DNA from: Calocera cornea HHB12733
Taxonomy: Eukaryota; Basidiomycota; Dacrymycetes; Dacrymycetales; Dacrymycetaceae
Assembly: GCA_001632435.1 (NCBI GenBank)
Contig: KV423959.1
Coordinates: 1-64,000, forward strand
Direction of reading: 5' to 3'
DNA: 64,000 bases
Both the position numbers and the translations under genes were made by a program. Shown piece by piece: positions 11,405-22,491 of the stretch; position 1 is the stretch's first letter, and every line of letters starts with the position of its first letter. Below the pieces are notes generated by a model. That model was given only the letters and a program-made list of their open reading frames with translations. It ran no database searches and was not told where the DNA came from.

Positions 11405-12899
11405 ATGAGCGGACACCACGCGCAGCACCGCGGCGGCAGCGCGGCTCCTTCTGCTCCGACCCACACCCTCACGCACGGTCATACCCATACCCAGACGTAT
11501 ACTCAGGACGGCCACCCACGCCCGCCGCACCACCCCACGCTCGCCAGCGCATCACTCACGGCCGAAGCGGCCAGCTCCTCCCTCTCCCCGCTCCAGTCAC
11601 CCCGCCTCCCGGGGAATCGCGCAGCAAGACAGCGCGTGCACGTCCCCGCCGCGTACTCGGACGCCTACTACTCCCCGCCCGTCGTCCTCCCGCAAAGCAG
11701 GGAAGGCGCGCGGGGACACTACAGGCAGCGGAGGATGGCCGATCTGGGCGTGGATGCGGATACGGATGTCGTGAACGGGGATGGGGCGCCGGGGAGCAGC
11801 TGGGTCGCCGCGGCGGGGAAACATCTCCTGAGGAGGCTCACGCGGGCGGCCAAGGGCGCCAATTGGCCCGTCGTGATCGCCTTTGGCAGGTAAGCACTTT
11901 CTTGCTCTGGCCCGAGCCGCATGATGCTGACCGGCTGGCGCTATCTCCGGGAACAGCTGCCTAATAATCCTCCTGCGCGCCCTAACAGGCACGGGCTACA
12001 TGCCCCCCTCGTCGCCCAACACGCTCAGCCCCGCCGACACGCTCAGCCCGGGGGAGACGGCGCTCCTGTCGCACCTCCTCCCCGCGCCGCCCTCCAAAGG
12101 GTGGACCCAGGCGTGGGACGTCTGGCGGCAGCTCGCGGAGGACCTGAGGCGGCAGATGCTGGAGGATCGGGAGAAGTGGGTTGGGCGCGTGCGGCCGGAG
12201 CGCGAGCGCGGCCGGGGCAGGATCGGGGCGAGCACCGCGGGCGCGGGGGGAGTGGACGGGCATGGCGCACAGGGGGAGGACAACGTGCTGATGCTGGATA
12301 TGGATGGGGACGGCGTGGCAGAGGTGGAGCTCCCGCCCGAGGTGCTGGAGGAGCTCGGGCTCGAGTTCCTCGCTGAGCAGGCGCTGCCCGAAGGACTGGA
12401 ACCGGTAGACGAAGAGCCCCGTGACCAGGAAGGCTACGCCGCGGGTGAGGCGCGCAAGGAGCTTGCGGGGGAAGAACTGGGAGGGGTCGGACCGGAGCCG
12501 GAGCTGGGAGTGGAAAGTGGGCTATTGCCACTGGAGGACGAGCTCGAGCCTAGCCCGCCGGAGCCGCGCGCTACAGAGCACGCGGAGGACCGCGCGGCAT
12601 TGGGTTTGGGAGACGCCCAGCCCGCCGAGCCCGCCCAGGCGGAACTGGAGGGTGGGAGGGGCTTGGCAGAGCCTCAGGAGGGTGATGCGGACGACATGGA
12701 GCTGTACTCGGAGCCGGACACGGTTCACTCAACATTGCCGCCCAGCGAGGAAGAAGAAGCTGCCGAGCGCGCCGAGCGTTTGCTGGGCGGCGACGGGGTC
12801 GCGGTCGGGGTCGGGCCTGAGGCGGCTTCACGACTGGACGAGACGGAAGACGAAGGGGAAGAGGAAAACGAGGGGGAGGAACACGAGCAGCAGCAGTAA
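11405..12899 (+). CDS. Acidic single-span membrane protein, unknown function
   Basis: Two exons (11405-11889 and 11957-12899) give 475 residues. The N-terminal ~150 residues are His/Pro/Ser/Thr-rich (HTLTHGHTHTQTYTQ), followed by a basic stretch (KHLLRRLTRAAKGA). One hydrophobic segment (WPVVIAFGSCLIILLRALTG, about residues 154-173) is created by the splice junction. The rest is Glu-rich and disordered-looking, with a short aromatic helix (WTQAWDVWRQLAEDLRRQ) and a C-terminal acidic run ending in QQQ. The pattern suggests a type II or tail-oriented membrane protein with a long acidic domain, perhaps of the ER or nuclear envelope. I recognise no family. Codon use is very GC-rich, like its surroundings. 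Confidence 0.65.
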
Positions 12900-14257
12900 G
12901 TACATACCGGACTCGGCGAGCACTGCATGCGACCCGCACGGTGCTTTCCCGGCGCCCATGCCGCCCCGCGGTCGGTCGTGTTGTGTCGATCACTCGCCGT
13001 CGGGCGTCCGCAGTCCCTGTCGGCCGCTCCTGCCGGTCGACGCGCGCGTGCGCAGCAGCAGCAGCCAGCCGGCGGCAAGTGCGTGCGTGCTCAACTTTTT
13101 TGGAAACCCGGATACTACTACTGTAGGCGGGTTGGGCCTTTTCTTTTTCTTTTTCTGGGATTTGGGGGTTGGGAGTTGGGCTGGGCTGGGGAGGGGAGGT
13201 GGCTGCAGCTGGTTGTGCTTACAGAGGCACGTTGTATATTATTAATGCCCGATCGTGTCCCATTAAGTTGCTGGTATTTTTCTATTCATTCCTGTCCACG
13301 AAGCAGCTGCGGCGACGCCTATGTAGTGCCATAGCTCCGAGCCGAGGGCCAACCCGGCTCCGGCTTCGGCTCCGGCTCGCGCCGCCTGATGCGTACAAAC
13401 GCACAAAGGAACGGATGATGGCATTGTGCGATCATATCCCTCGCACTGGAGTGGGGCCACACGTAGGCGGGAGTCGCGCGCCTCTGCACGGTTAGGCCCG
13501 CTGCCTCGGCCGCTTGGATCGCCCAGGCGGCTCGAGCCCGAGGCGTGGTGCTGTGTCGCTACTAGACTGGACTGGGCGATCGCGCCGAGCTGGCCACTGG
13601 CAAAGTGCGCAGCAACCCCCGTCGTCGATGACGTGACTCTTCCCGTGGACCCCCGCGCGCACCTAGCGGTCTCGCACCGCTCGCTCTCAGGCGGCTATTG
13701 ATCCCGAGCGGGCGGAGGAGGGTCCGGAGGCATAAAGCGGTGCACTCCGCTGGGGCGCGCTGGTCTCTCGGCTCGCCGATCTGCGTGCCGGCTGCGGGCT
13801 CGGGTGACGGTGGCAAGGGCCGGGGTGACTGGGGTCCGGCTGGTTGAGTGGGGGGAGGATGGGTGCCAAGGGTGCCGAGTCGTGGCCTGAGGGAAGGACG
13901 GGGGCCCGTTGTATCCTAGCAGAGGGACTGCACCGCATACGGCGCTGTGGACTCGATCTCCCTTGTCTGTGCTCGTCCTGCCTGCCTCTCCTCTCCTTCC
14001 CCCCCTACCGCGCTGCCTCGCTCGCTCGCTAGTACTTAGATACGCACGATCGCCAGCCCGGTGCTGCGTCGACTCCCTCGCCCTCCCTCTCGCTGCCTCT
14101 TGCTCTTGCTCTTGCTCCCCCGCTCGGCTCGCGTGTGCTCGCCCGCCCTCATCGCATAGTCTCACCCGCAGCACACACCACACGCTTATATAGCACCCCG
14201 TAGCCGCCAACGGCCCGCACCTGCCCCGTCCCCGTCCCCCGAACCGAATCCCCGACG
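12900..14257. other. Intergenic, CT-rich, no gene seen
   Basis: About 1.36 kb without a supported gene. It holds a TTTTC repeat (about 13139-13157), a GGCTCCGGCTTC-type repeat near 13350-13380, and pyrimidine-rich tracts from 13970 to 14140 that lead to the protease promoter. All open frames here are low-complexity shadows. Confidence 0.45.
14186..14193 (+). promoter_or_regulatory. Putative TATA box of the aspartic protease gene
   Basis: TTATATAG lies about 65-72 bases before the ATG at 14258, within a C-rich leader. Position and sequence suit a TATA element; this is inference from sequence only. Confidence 0.5.
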
Positions 14258-15970
14258 ATGCACGCCCCCCTCCCGCTCACCCTCCTCCTCGCCCTCGCAG
14301 CAGCCGCAGCCGCCCTCCCCGCAGAGCGGGACGCCGCCCCCGACCCCGCCCCGACCCCCATCTCCGTCCCCCTCCAGCGAAGGCAGCAGCCCCGCGACCT
14401 CGCATGGATCGCGCGCCAGCGGGATATCATGTACCAGAAGTACGGCAAGCCCGACGCAGCGCACGGGCCGTACACGTTCGACGAGCGCAGGAGCTTGGCC
14501 AAGCGCCAGAACGCCATCAGCCTCGTCAACTCACAGGCAGACTCGAGCTACCTCGGCACAATACAGATCGGCACCCCCGCACAGACGGTGAGCCCCTCCC
14601 TGCGCACCGCGCATACACCCGGATATAGGCTAAACAGTTTGGCAGTTCACCATTTCCCTCGATACGGGCTCGTCCGACCTCTGGGTTGTCAGCTCGACGT
14701 GCGGCGCCTCGTGCGACACCACCACCACGTTCAACGAGCAGGCGTCAAGCACCTTCCAGCGCGCGTCGGACACCACCCCCGTCGACCTCCAGTACGGGTC
14801 GGGCGAGGCCAGCGGGCCCGTGGTCCGCGACACCGTCACCTTCGCCGGCTACTCGGTCGACCCGCAGATCTTCAGTGCGTGCTTCTCCCGTCTATTCACG
14901 GCCCCGCAGCAGCTGACCACGTTGCCCGCTACGCAGTCGACGTGACCTCCCTCGGCTCCGGCCTCACCTCCGACACCTCCGTCTCGGGCCTCATCGGCCT
15001 CGGCTGGCCCGCCCTCTCCGCAAGCGAGAGCACGCCCTTCGTCAACGCGCTCGTGAACGCCAACAAGCTCCCCAGCCCGGAGATGGCCTTCTTCCTCTCC
15101 CGATACGTCGACGACCCCAATGCGCAGAGCACCGAGCCTGGCGGGTACTTCACCCTCGGCGGGACGAACACCTCGCTCTACACGGGCAACATCGAGTTCC
15201 ATAATATCCAGCAGATCCAGGGACAGAACGCGTACTGGACGCTCGGCATGAACTGTAAGCTATTGCGTGCTGGATGAGCGGCCTTTGCTGACCCCAATCC
15301 AGCGCTCAAGGTCAACGGCGCCTCGCTCGCCCTCGGCACCCAAGACTCCGCCATTATCGACACTGGTACCTCTCTCATGGGTGGTCCCCAGGCCTTGGTC
15401 GACTCGATCTTCGCCTCCATCCCCGGGTCCGCGCCCGGCACCGATCAGCTCGAGGGGCTGTACACGTACCCCTGCTCGCCCACCGTGACCATCTCGGTGA
15501 ACTTTGGCGGGCAGGACTGGCAGATCTCCTCGGACGACTTCCAGATCGGCCAGACCTCTCGCACGACCTGCGTCGGCGCGCTCATGGCCGTCGACCTGGG
15601 CCAAGGCGCGCCCTCTTGGATCCTCGGCGACACCTTCCTCAAGAACGTCTACGCCGTGTTCAACTACTCCCCGGCCCAGGTCGGCTTCGCCCAGCTCTCC
15701 AGCACAGCGATCGACATGAACCCCGAGGGCGAGCAGGGCGCGAGCCCGAGCGGCGCAGTCGCCACCGCCACCAACTCGATCTCGGTCATCGGTACACCCG
15801 TGGGGCAGCCGAGCCGGACCTCAGCGGGCGGCCTCCCCTGGTTCACCTCGAGCGGCGGGAGCGGCTCGGGCTCGGGCCAGTCCAGCGGCGCGGCCTCGAA
15901 CAGCCCCGCCGCCCTCCTCGGCTTGGGCAGCGCGGTCCTGTGCGTCCTGGCGGGCGCGGCGCTCCTTTAG
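14258..15970 (+). CDS. Secreted GPI-type aspartic protease (peptidase A1)
   Basis: Four exons (14258-14587, 14646-14874, 14937-15254, 15303-15970) encode 514 residues. A signal peptide (LPLTLLLALAAAAAALP) and a propeptide ending at KR (LAKRQN) precede the two-lobed catalytic region. The first catalytic aspartate sits in DTGSSDLWV (about residue 116), just after intron 1. The second is in IIDTGTSLMGG. The pepsin-fold ending is present in LGDTFLKNVYAVFNY. A Ser/Gly-rich linker and a hydrophobic tail (LGLGSAVLCVLAGAALL) after small residues suggest a GPI anchor, so the enzyme should sit on the cell surface or wall like yapsin-type proteases. A Kex2-type KR site suggests activation in the late secretory pathway. 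Confidence 0.92.
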
Positions 15971-16890
15971 ACGAGCTCGAACCCGAAGCGCGGTAATAAT
16001 GATTCGGTCCTTGGAACCGTTAGGTGATCGGATCAGATGGCCGTCAAGTTATACCTCTGACGGTGCCGGTGACGAGTCGGCGAAGGCGCCAGCGCGAGCG
16101 GGGGAGGGGGAGCACATACTTGTACGATAGTCCGGACTGCACCATCCATCGCACGCACGCAGCACGCTGTTTTCATATACGCACTGAATATATTATCGGG
16201 ACATGCATTACTGCGACGTGGTTTGCTCTGCTTTGGGAGGGCCGCTCGGACGGGGGGAGTCGGTCTGAGGGAGAGGGTCGGGATGCGGGGCATTACCGGA
16301 GTGACGCACGGTGCTGCTTCCAATCAGGCAGGCAGATTGCTACGGTGATACATCGCATACTATGCAACAGCGTGTGGATGAAGACCGTTGCAGAGTATTC
16401 ATTGATGGTTCCATGACTGCAGCATGGTAGGAGTGAGATTCATGCCACTTCATGTGTTGTGTCATCAATGCGCAATCGGTGTCGTACAACCCTGCCGGTC
16501 AATCTTTCCAAGTAAAAGTTGCATAGACCACGCACCTGATCGATGCGTCCTGCTTGTTATGTCCCACGAGCTCCTCAGCGAGAGCCGAAGCGGACTCCAA
16601 CATGGAAATGGGGCTTGGCGCGGCCAGCCGGGCATGACGTGTTGCCGGAGCCGCGGAAAACACCGCCACTGCGCTGAGCTGAGCCACGCACGGCCTGAGA
16701 GGACGCGAGGCGGGCAGTGAGCACTAGTACTCGGCACGGCGCTCTGTCAAGCGCCCGACACAGCGAGGAGGACGACAGAGCGTACGACGACCACTACAGC
16801 CAACCACACAGAAACACCCCCACCCAACATCTGGCCTCGGCTTTCATCCTTCTGTTCATATCCCCATCCAACCTGCAAAGGCACGCTCCC
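15971..16890. other. Intergenic, no gene seen
   Basis: About 0.9 kb between two rightward genes. Frames at 16024-16416 and 16424-16720 have no protein-like pattern. It should hold the protease 3' end and the promoter of the gene at 16891. Confidence 0.4.
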
Positions 16891-17586
16891 ATGAACCGGG
16901 CTCTGCGCGCCGTCCAAGCCGTCCGTCTCCGCCCCTCCCCCCGTCGCTTCACCCTCCTCTCCGTCCGGCAGCCGACACCCACCACCACACCCGCCCTCCG
17001 CCTACGCCCCCGTTTCCTCACCGACGGCCCCGCGCCCAAGTCCAGTGCGGGCAAGCAGCACCTCTCCACGCACGCGTCCTCCCCCGCAGCCGACCCAATA
17101 GCGAAGGAGACGACGCTGACGGGGCGGCTCAAGGCGCTCATCAAGACGTACGGGTGGTACGCGCTCGGCGTGTACACCATCATTGGGTTTATCGACTTTG
17201 GCATCGCCTTCGGCGCTATCCAGGTGCTGGGCAAGGAGAAGGTCGCAGATGCCACGCACTGGGTCAAGGACAAGACGATCGCGGTGATTGGGGACTGGTG
17301 GCCGAACAAGGCGCACAACGAGCAGGTGGAGCATGCGGTGGAGGTTGTGACCGGGGCGCAGAGCGGCGAGGCTGCTACTACGGCCGACAGGACAGGGCTC
17401 TGGGCGTCGGTGGTCCTCGCCTACGCAGTGCACAAGACCCTCTTCCTACCCTTCCGAGTCGGCATCACCGCGGGCGTCACGCCGAGCCTGGTCAAGTGGT
17501 TGCAGTCGCGGGGCTGGGCAGGTGTAGCGGGGACGAAGCGTGCCGCGCAGGCTGCCAGGGCACAGATGCAGAAGAGGACGCCATGA
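16891..17586 (+). CDS. FAM210/Nat2-like DUF1279 mitochondrial protein
   Basis: A single exon encodes 231 residues. The N-terminus is Arg/Ser/Pro-rich and free of acidic residues for ~45 residues, like a mitochondrial presequence. A DUF1279 domain follows. KALIKTYGWYALGVYTIIGFIDFGIAF is its first half (only short pieces quoted), and VVLAYAVHKTLFLPFRVGIT followed by TPSLVKWLQSRGW is its second. Two membrane spans are likely. Relatives are animal FAM210A/B and yeast Nat2, inner-membrane proteins tied to mitochondrial translation or metabolism; the exact role in fungi is unsettled. The start ATG at 16891 is the first that gives a full presequence. Confidence 0.85.
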   Translation: MNRALRAVQAVRLRPSPRRFTLLSVRQPTPTTTPALRLRPRFLTDGPAPKSSAGKQHLSTHASSPAADPIAKETTLTGRLKALIKTYGWYALGVYTIIGFIDFGIAFGAIQVLGKEKVADATHWVKDKTIAVIGDWWPNKAHNEQVEHAVEVVTGAQSGEAATTADRTGLWASVVLAYAVHKTLFLPFRVGITAGVTPSLVKWLQSRGWAGVAGTKRAAQAARAQMQKRTP

Positions 17587-17677
17587 GGCGAGAGAATCGG
17601 GGGCAATCAAAGGCATTATGATACAATTGTTAATTTGGCGAGCATAGCATGCAGACTCTAGAGACGCAGTATGGATT

Positions 17678-18317
17678 CTAGTTCCACGAGTCCTCCCGCG
17701 TCTTGATCTTCACGTTGCTCACGTCTGCTTGGCTGCCGACGGGTATCAGGTATGGGCTCGATTGTTGGAAGGTGCTATGAGACGGTTAGCTGCCGTCCGT
17801 CAACCACCGCAATAGGAATGGGAACGCACTGCTTGTACCGCAAACGGTGGATCGGCGGCCGCTCAGCAGCAGCATCCTCGCGCTGGTGCCCCGCCTGCAT
17901 CTGGATAAACTCCATGCGCCGCTGGATGTGCTCGAACGACGCCTCGTTGCTGTTGCTGCTCGCGATCCAGCTCGTCAACCACGGCGTCTCGCCCTCCTTC
18001 GCCCGCGGCCAGTACACGTACGCGCCGTACGTGAGCACGGTCAGGATCGCGGTGTTGCGCCACCAGGGGGTGAAGAAGGCTAGCAGCAACCGTCAGTAGC
18101 GTAGATACATAAGAGACGGCAGGTACGCACATTCGTCCGTGACCGAGTCCTCCGTAGCGGGGTTCGACCCGTGGGAATCATGCGAATCATGCGAATCGTG
18201 CGAATCGTGCGAGTCGTGCTCGCTCGAAGCCCATCTTCGCTGCACGACCGCTCGAGAGACGGCGGGGAATGCCCGGGGGAGGCCTCTCGCTGCCGGTCGG
18301 AGGGCGCGAGTGAGCAT
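17678..18317 (-). CDS. Complex I 17.8-kDa-type accessory subunit (NUXM-like)
   Basis: Three exons (18317-18131, 18079-17830, 17774-17678) give 177 residues. An Arg/Ala-rich presequence (LTRALRPAARGLPRAF, then VVQRRWASS) points to mitochondrial import. A His-Asp-Ser repeat follows, then one membrane span (TAILTVLTYGAYVYWPRAKEG). The C-terminus (RRMEFIQMQAG, then HRLRYKHTFQQSSPYLIPVGS) resembles the fungal NADH dehydrogenase 17.8-kDa subunit, an accessory part of the membrane arm. Family assignment is from memory of the C-terminal pattern and the span-plus-presequence layout, so it is likely but not certain. Confidence 0.7.
18168..18216. repeat. 9-bp coding minisatellite (His-Asp-Ser repeat)
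   Basis: About five copies of a GAATCATGC-type 9-mer (plus strand) encode repeated HDS tripeptides just after the predicted presequence of the complex I subunit. Copies differ at one synonymous position, so the array is old enough to have diverged. Confidence 0.85.
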
Positions 18318-18756
18318 TGTACCGCGGGGAGAACGGAGATGGTGAGCGCGACGTCGATGAGGGCTGCCTGATGTGGAACGCTCAAGCGCGGAAGCAATTC
18401 GCCGCTCCTTCCGCTTTTGGAAAACACTGCAACCACAACGACCGAGTATTTGTGCCGCCTTCCGCCGCTCTTAATGTACAGTCATGTGCTATCAGGATCG
18501 ATATTAACCGCATTCTGTGCCCCCACTTGAGGTTCCGGGAGGCAGACTTGAACGAATTTGTTTAACCCAGATTCAGCTCCAACCCCAGCCCTCGACATAG
18601 GAGCAGGCTTTAGAGGTCACCCAGAAAACTGGAGTGTATGCAGCATAGTCATTCATAACGAGCCATACTACATGGACAGCCAGCCGGCCACACGCCGTGC
18701 ATACAGCTGCGAACGGTAGTTCTCCCTATCCTATATGGAAGTCGAAAAAAAACCGT
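18318..18756. other. Intergenic, no gene seen
   Basis: About 440 bp between the start of the complex I gene and the end of RPS23, both leftward. Only short chance frames are present. Confidence 0.45.
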
Positions 18757-19554
18757 TTACGAACGGGGCTTCTCCTGCAGGGCAAATTAGAACAATGTAT
18801 TGACCGTGCAGAGAAACAACGCACCTTCTTCTCCTTCCATAAGGCAAGGAGACCAACACCAGACACCTTCACCACCTTGAAACGCACACCGGGAATATCA
18901 CCCTTTGCCTTACCCCGACGACCGAAACCGGAGATGAGCACCTCGTCGTTCTCATCGACAAAGTTCAGGCAACCATCACTGGAGACGATCGTCAGACGAT
19001 GGTTATCACTACAGCGAGAGTTGTACGTACCGAGGCACGAAAGCGGTGACCTTCTTGCCGTTCTTGATGAGCTGTACACGCACGCACTTGCGGATGGCAG
19101 AGTTGGGCTGCTTGGCCTCAACGCCGACCTTTTCGAGCACGATGCCCTTGGCGTGGGAAGAACCACCGGTGGGGGAGGTCTTGTAGATGTTGCCGAGCGC
19201 ACGCTTCTTGTAGTTCTTGTCCGCCTGCACAAGTACCACGTCAGCCCTAAAGCTCGTCAATGATACGAGCGGTACGCACCCAACGATTGTCACGCCGGGT
19301 GTTGCGGAGCTTGCGCGCTGCCTGGAGGCCGCGAGGCTTGTTGGCTAAAGAGGTACAGATGAGCGCTCAGTCGCTGCCAGGTGCCGGTCTGTCTGCATGT
19401 CGTCTGCCATCCCTCGCTTCTCTCACAGCATTCCCTGCCATTCCACGCCCCCAGCCCGACTATCTCACAACCACAGCGCCTCTTCCAGCTCCCGTCCCAG
19501 TAGCAGACGACACGCAGACTCTCCCAGCAGAATAGACAAATACTCACATCCCAT
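18757..19554 (-). CDS. RPS23: 40S ribosomal protein uS12 (RPS23)
   Basis: Five exons (19554-19548, 19344-19280, 19224-19031, 18978-18825, 18774-18757) give exactly 145 residues, the usual eukaryotic length. Hallmarks are [16 protein letters not shown] at the start, [10 protein letters not shown] (the conserved decoding-centre loop, whose proline is hydroxylated in other eukaryotes), [16 protein letters not shown] and a C-terminus KEKKEKPRS. It lies at the decoding centre of the small subunit. The first exon is only 7 coding bases and the last 18, so automated calls often miss both ends. A read-through of intron 4 would give a false C-terminus. Large introns near the start are typical of fungal ribosomal protein genes. 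Confidence 0.97.
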
Positions 19555-19801
19555 GTCGGTCGGTAGTACGGAGAAGTGAACGAGGAGAGCGTCCCTCTCG
19601 ACTATGTTATTGCTTCCGCCAGTACTGCTTCAGAACTGTACAGCACCAACTTCGAGCGGCTCAAGGCTGCTGAATGGCTCCGAGGGGCTGTGCCCCGGAA
19701 GCATTAGGCGCTCACGTGCCTGCACATGACCCGCCGGGCGCGCCTTGATATCCCGGGGCAATCGCGTTGTCTTGTTCGACTGTTTGGACAACGACTCTAC
19801 A

Positions 19802-21898
19802 ATGGCCGTCGCCGTCTCGACTTCAAGCGGGCTCAAGTTCCTTGACGCCAATGATTTGGATACCATTGTCACTCATATACCTGGGAAAGGGCTTGACAGC
19901 ATCGCATGCTCGTCCGATGGAGGAGCGCTATTTGGGTTGCACGAGGGCAAGGCTAACCAGCTCGTGGGCGATGCTGTCGCACAGATGTCTAAAGCTACGC
20001 CGGTGCGTTAATCGTTCCCGGGGAACATTCAGAACTCAGCCGATTGCGACAATCTAGACTGGACAACCGGCTCAGATCACCGCCATCGTCTCGCGTCAGA
20101 AGGGCGACGAGATCCTCTTTGCCCAGGGCAACAAGGTCTATTTCTATGATATCCGGGCGAGGCGGTTGGGTAGCAGCATCCTTGAAGTTCGTCACCATCC
20201 CTCATGCTACACAGACCCAACGCTCACAGCACTCTAGGGCCACCGGTCATCCGCACAAATCACCAAGCTCGCCATCAACATTACCGACTCGCACGTAGCG
20301 TCCCTAACCCCATCCACCATCCTCGTCCACTCCCTCTCCTCCCCCAACACCCGCATCAGCATCAAAGCGCCCTCCAACTCCCCCTTCACCAGCCTTGCTT
20401 TCTCCCTCTACAGGCGTACGACGCTCATGACGGGCCACGCGAACGGCGTGGTCTCTGTATGGGACATCTCCCGCCCAAGCGCGCCAATGAGGCAGAGGGA
20501 GGTCGTGAGGGGGGAGGTTGTGGATATCTGCTATAGCCCGTATGTTAAGCGACTGTGTGCGGTTGCGGGGAAGGAGGGAGATGCGGCGCTAGTGGATCTA
20601 GAGGAGGATGACAAGCCGTGAGTGCGCGCCATGTCGCCGATGTTGGCATATTGCTGATGCGCTCACAGCTTCCACAAGACAATACAAGGCACCATACCAC
20701 TCACGTGCATCGCCTTCCTCCCCGGCGGCGTCTCCCTCGTCGCTGGAACGCATGATGGCCGACTGCGGAACTACAACCTGCGCAGCTTGAGCAAGCCTCC
20801 TCTGGAGATAACGGTGGATGAGGCGGGGGGTCAGGTCTATGCTGTTGCCGTTGTGGTAAGCACGTGTCGGGACGGTACAAGATACTGCATTAAGCTTGGT
20901 TTACAGAACAGGGATGGGCAAAAGCCCGCATCTCCGGGAGCCGAGGGCAAGGAGACCCAGCGTAAAGCCACAGGTACTACTAAGGCCACCCCTCTGGCAG
21001 AGCGGCCTCCGAATCTCCCCACATCCCCCGCGTCACGCCCTACAGCCCGCTCAGCATCCGGAACTTCCCCACCAACCAAATCATCCCGCCGCACTTCCCA
21101 AGCGGTGAGCACAACGGAGAAGCCAGAGAAGCGCGTCACCACCGTCGCCCGCTCGAGCGTCTCTCCCGGCCACGGCTCTGTGCGAGCCTCATTAGCTGCC
21201 CGCCCGACTGCTGGCGCGGCAAGCCGCAAGTCCGTCGCGAGCACCGCTCCACCGAGCAGCCCGCGCCTGCCGAGCGTGAGCAGCAGCCCGCCAATGCCGA
21301 CCCGGCGCGCTTCCAAGACTCTTGCGGCTACTGTGGATAGCGCGGCGGTGAGCAAGCGTACGCGCCCGTCTGAGGGGAAGGGGAAGGGGAAGGAGGACGC
21401 CGGGAAGAAGGTCGTTGTTGACCCTCCGAGCGGTACACCTCCCAGCTCTCCTCCCCGGGCCGCCTCTCCTACTGAGCGGGTCTCCCACCTGCACGCACCG
21501 AAGCCGTCCACCTCTACAGCCCTCGTCCCCTCCCCAGTGAAGCGGACGCCCACCGCCCCTGCGGTGCAACTAGAGCAAGTGCCAGGCGGCGGGCAGGCGT
21601 CCGACCTCCTGCGTGCTGCGTTCGCGAGCGCGATGAGCGACTGGCGGGCGGAGAGTGCGCGCGCTACGAGGAATCTGCATATGGAGGTTATCCGGAGTGC
21701 GCGACTGCAGAAGGTGGGCCGGTTTCATCCACATCTTGCGCTGCGGATTGATGGGTGCTAACAAACGCGGGTGTTCTATCTTCTGTGTAGAACGATTTCC
21801 GGGCGATGATGCAGGAGTATATGGACGAGGTTGGGCGGTTGAGGGAGGAGAACGAGCTGCTGAGGCGGGAGAACGAGCGTCTGCGGCGAGGGTACTAG
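19802..21898 (+). CDS. NEDD1: NEDD1/GCP-WD-like WD40 protein, gamma-tubulin targeting
   Basis: Six exons (19802-20002, 20076-20186, 20238-20617, 20669-20855, 20907-21713, 21791-21898) encode 597 residues. The first ~300 residues form WD40-type blades, seen in NGVVSVWDISRP, SPYVKRLCAVAGKEGDAALVD, PLTCIAFLPGGVSLVAGTHDG and RLRNYNLRSL. A Ser/Thr/Pro-rich linker of ~220 residues follows. The C-terminus (FASAMSDWRAESARATRNLH, then MEVIRSARLQ and EVGRLREENELLRRENERLR) is a helical segment matching the gamma-tubulin-binding end of NEDD1. In animals and plants NEDD1 brings gamma-tubulin ring complexes to spindle poles and spindles. The ATG at 19802 starts the first blade at the same place as NEDD1. 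Order, blade pattern and tail together make this stronger than a generic WD40 call. Confidence 0.82.
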
Positions 21899-22491
21899 GG
21901 TCATTACTGTAAGGGCAGACCGTGTTGTTGTGCTGTGTGACTACCAACGATGGTGTCTCTTCTTGTGCTGCTGAGTAACTAAATGGATATGATCAACCCG
22001 TGGGGCCCTTGTCGACAGCTCGACGCACGCGTGCCGGCCAAGCGCTGTTTGTGGGCCGAGCGAACCGTGTTCGTCGCCTTCGATCGCGACGCGGAAGCAA
22101 CTGCACATAGCGCCTGCTCATTGCGGCCTAGCAAAGACCCAAGCCCACCCTCGTCCACTCCCAGCACTTGTGGCCTGGTCACCCCACTGCCCTGTCCACA
22201 CCTTGCCCCCAAAGCGCGTTCGGCTGTCCTACTGCTGCTGTCACTGCGGCTCCCAGCTCGGTGCTGCCTGCTGCTCGCACTCCTTCCCGCATATTCCGCC
22301 CTCACGACGACGCACTCTCCCGCACCCGCCGCGCTCTGCTGGACACAGACACAGGAGTGCGCCCGCCTCTGTATGTCCCCGCTCTCCTGATCCCCCGACG
22401 CTCCTTGCCCCACCCACGCCCCACCCCACGGCCCCAACGCCCCCAACGCCCCCAACGCCCCCAACGCCCCCAACGCGCCACCCCGCCCGGC
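21899..22491. other. 5' region of the chitin synthase gene
   Basis: About 590 bp with CT-rich sequence. It includes a 9-bp repeat (listed separately) just before the start at 22492. An open frame extends upstream in phase, but its composition is proline/cysteine noise and I treat it as leader. Confidence 0.45.
22428..22476. repeat. 9-bp tandem repeat in the chitin synthase leader
   Basis: Five copies of CCCCAACGC end about 15 bases before the ATG at 22492. The run lies in the presumed 5' leader and keeps the upstream frame open. Confidence 0.85.

Noticed and set aside
18535..18580. Possible tRNA-like segment
   Set aside because: No acceptor stem pairing or A/B box pattern could be formed.
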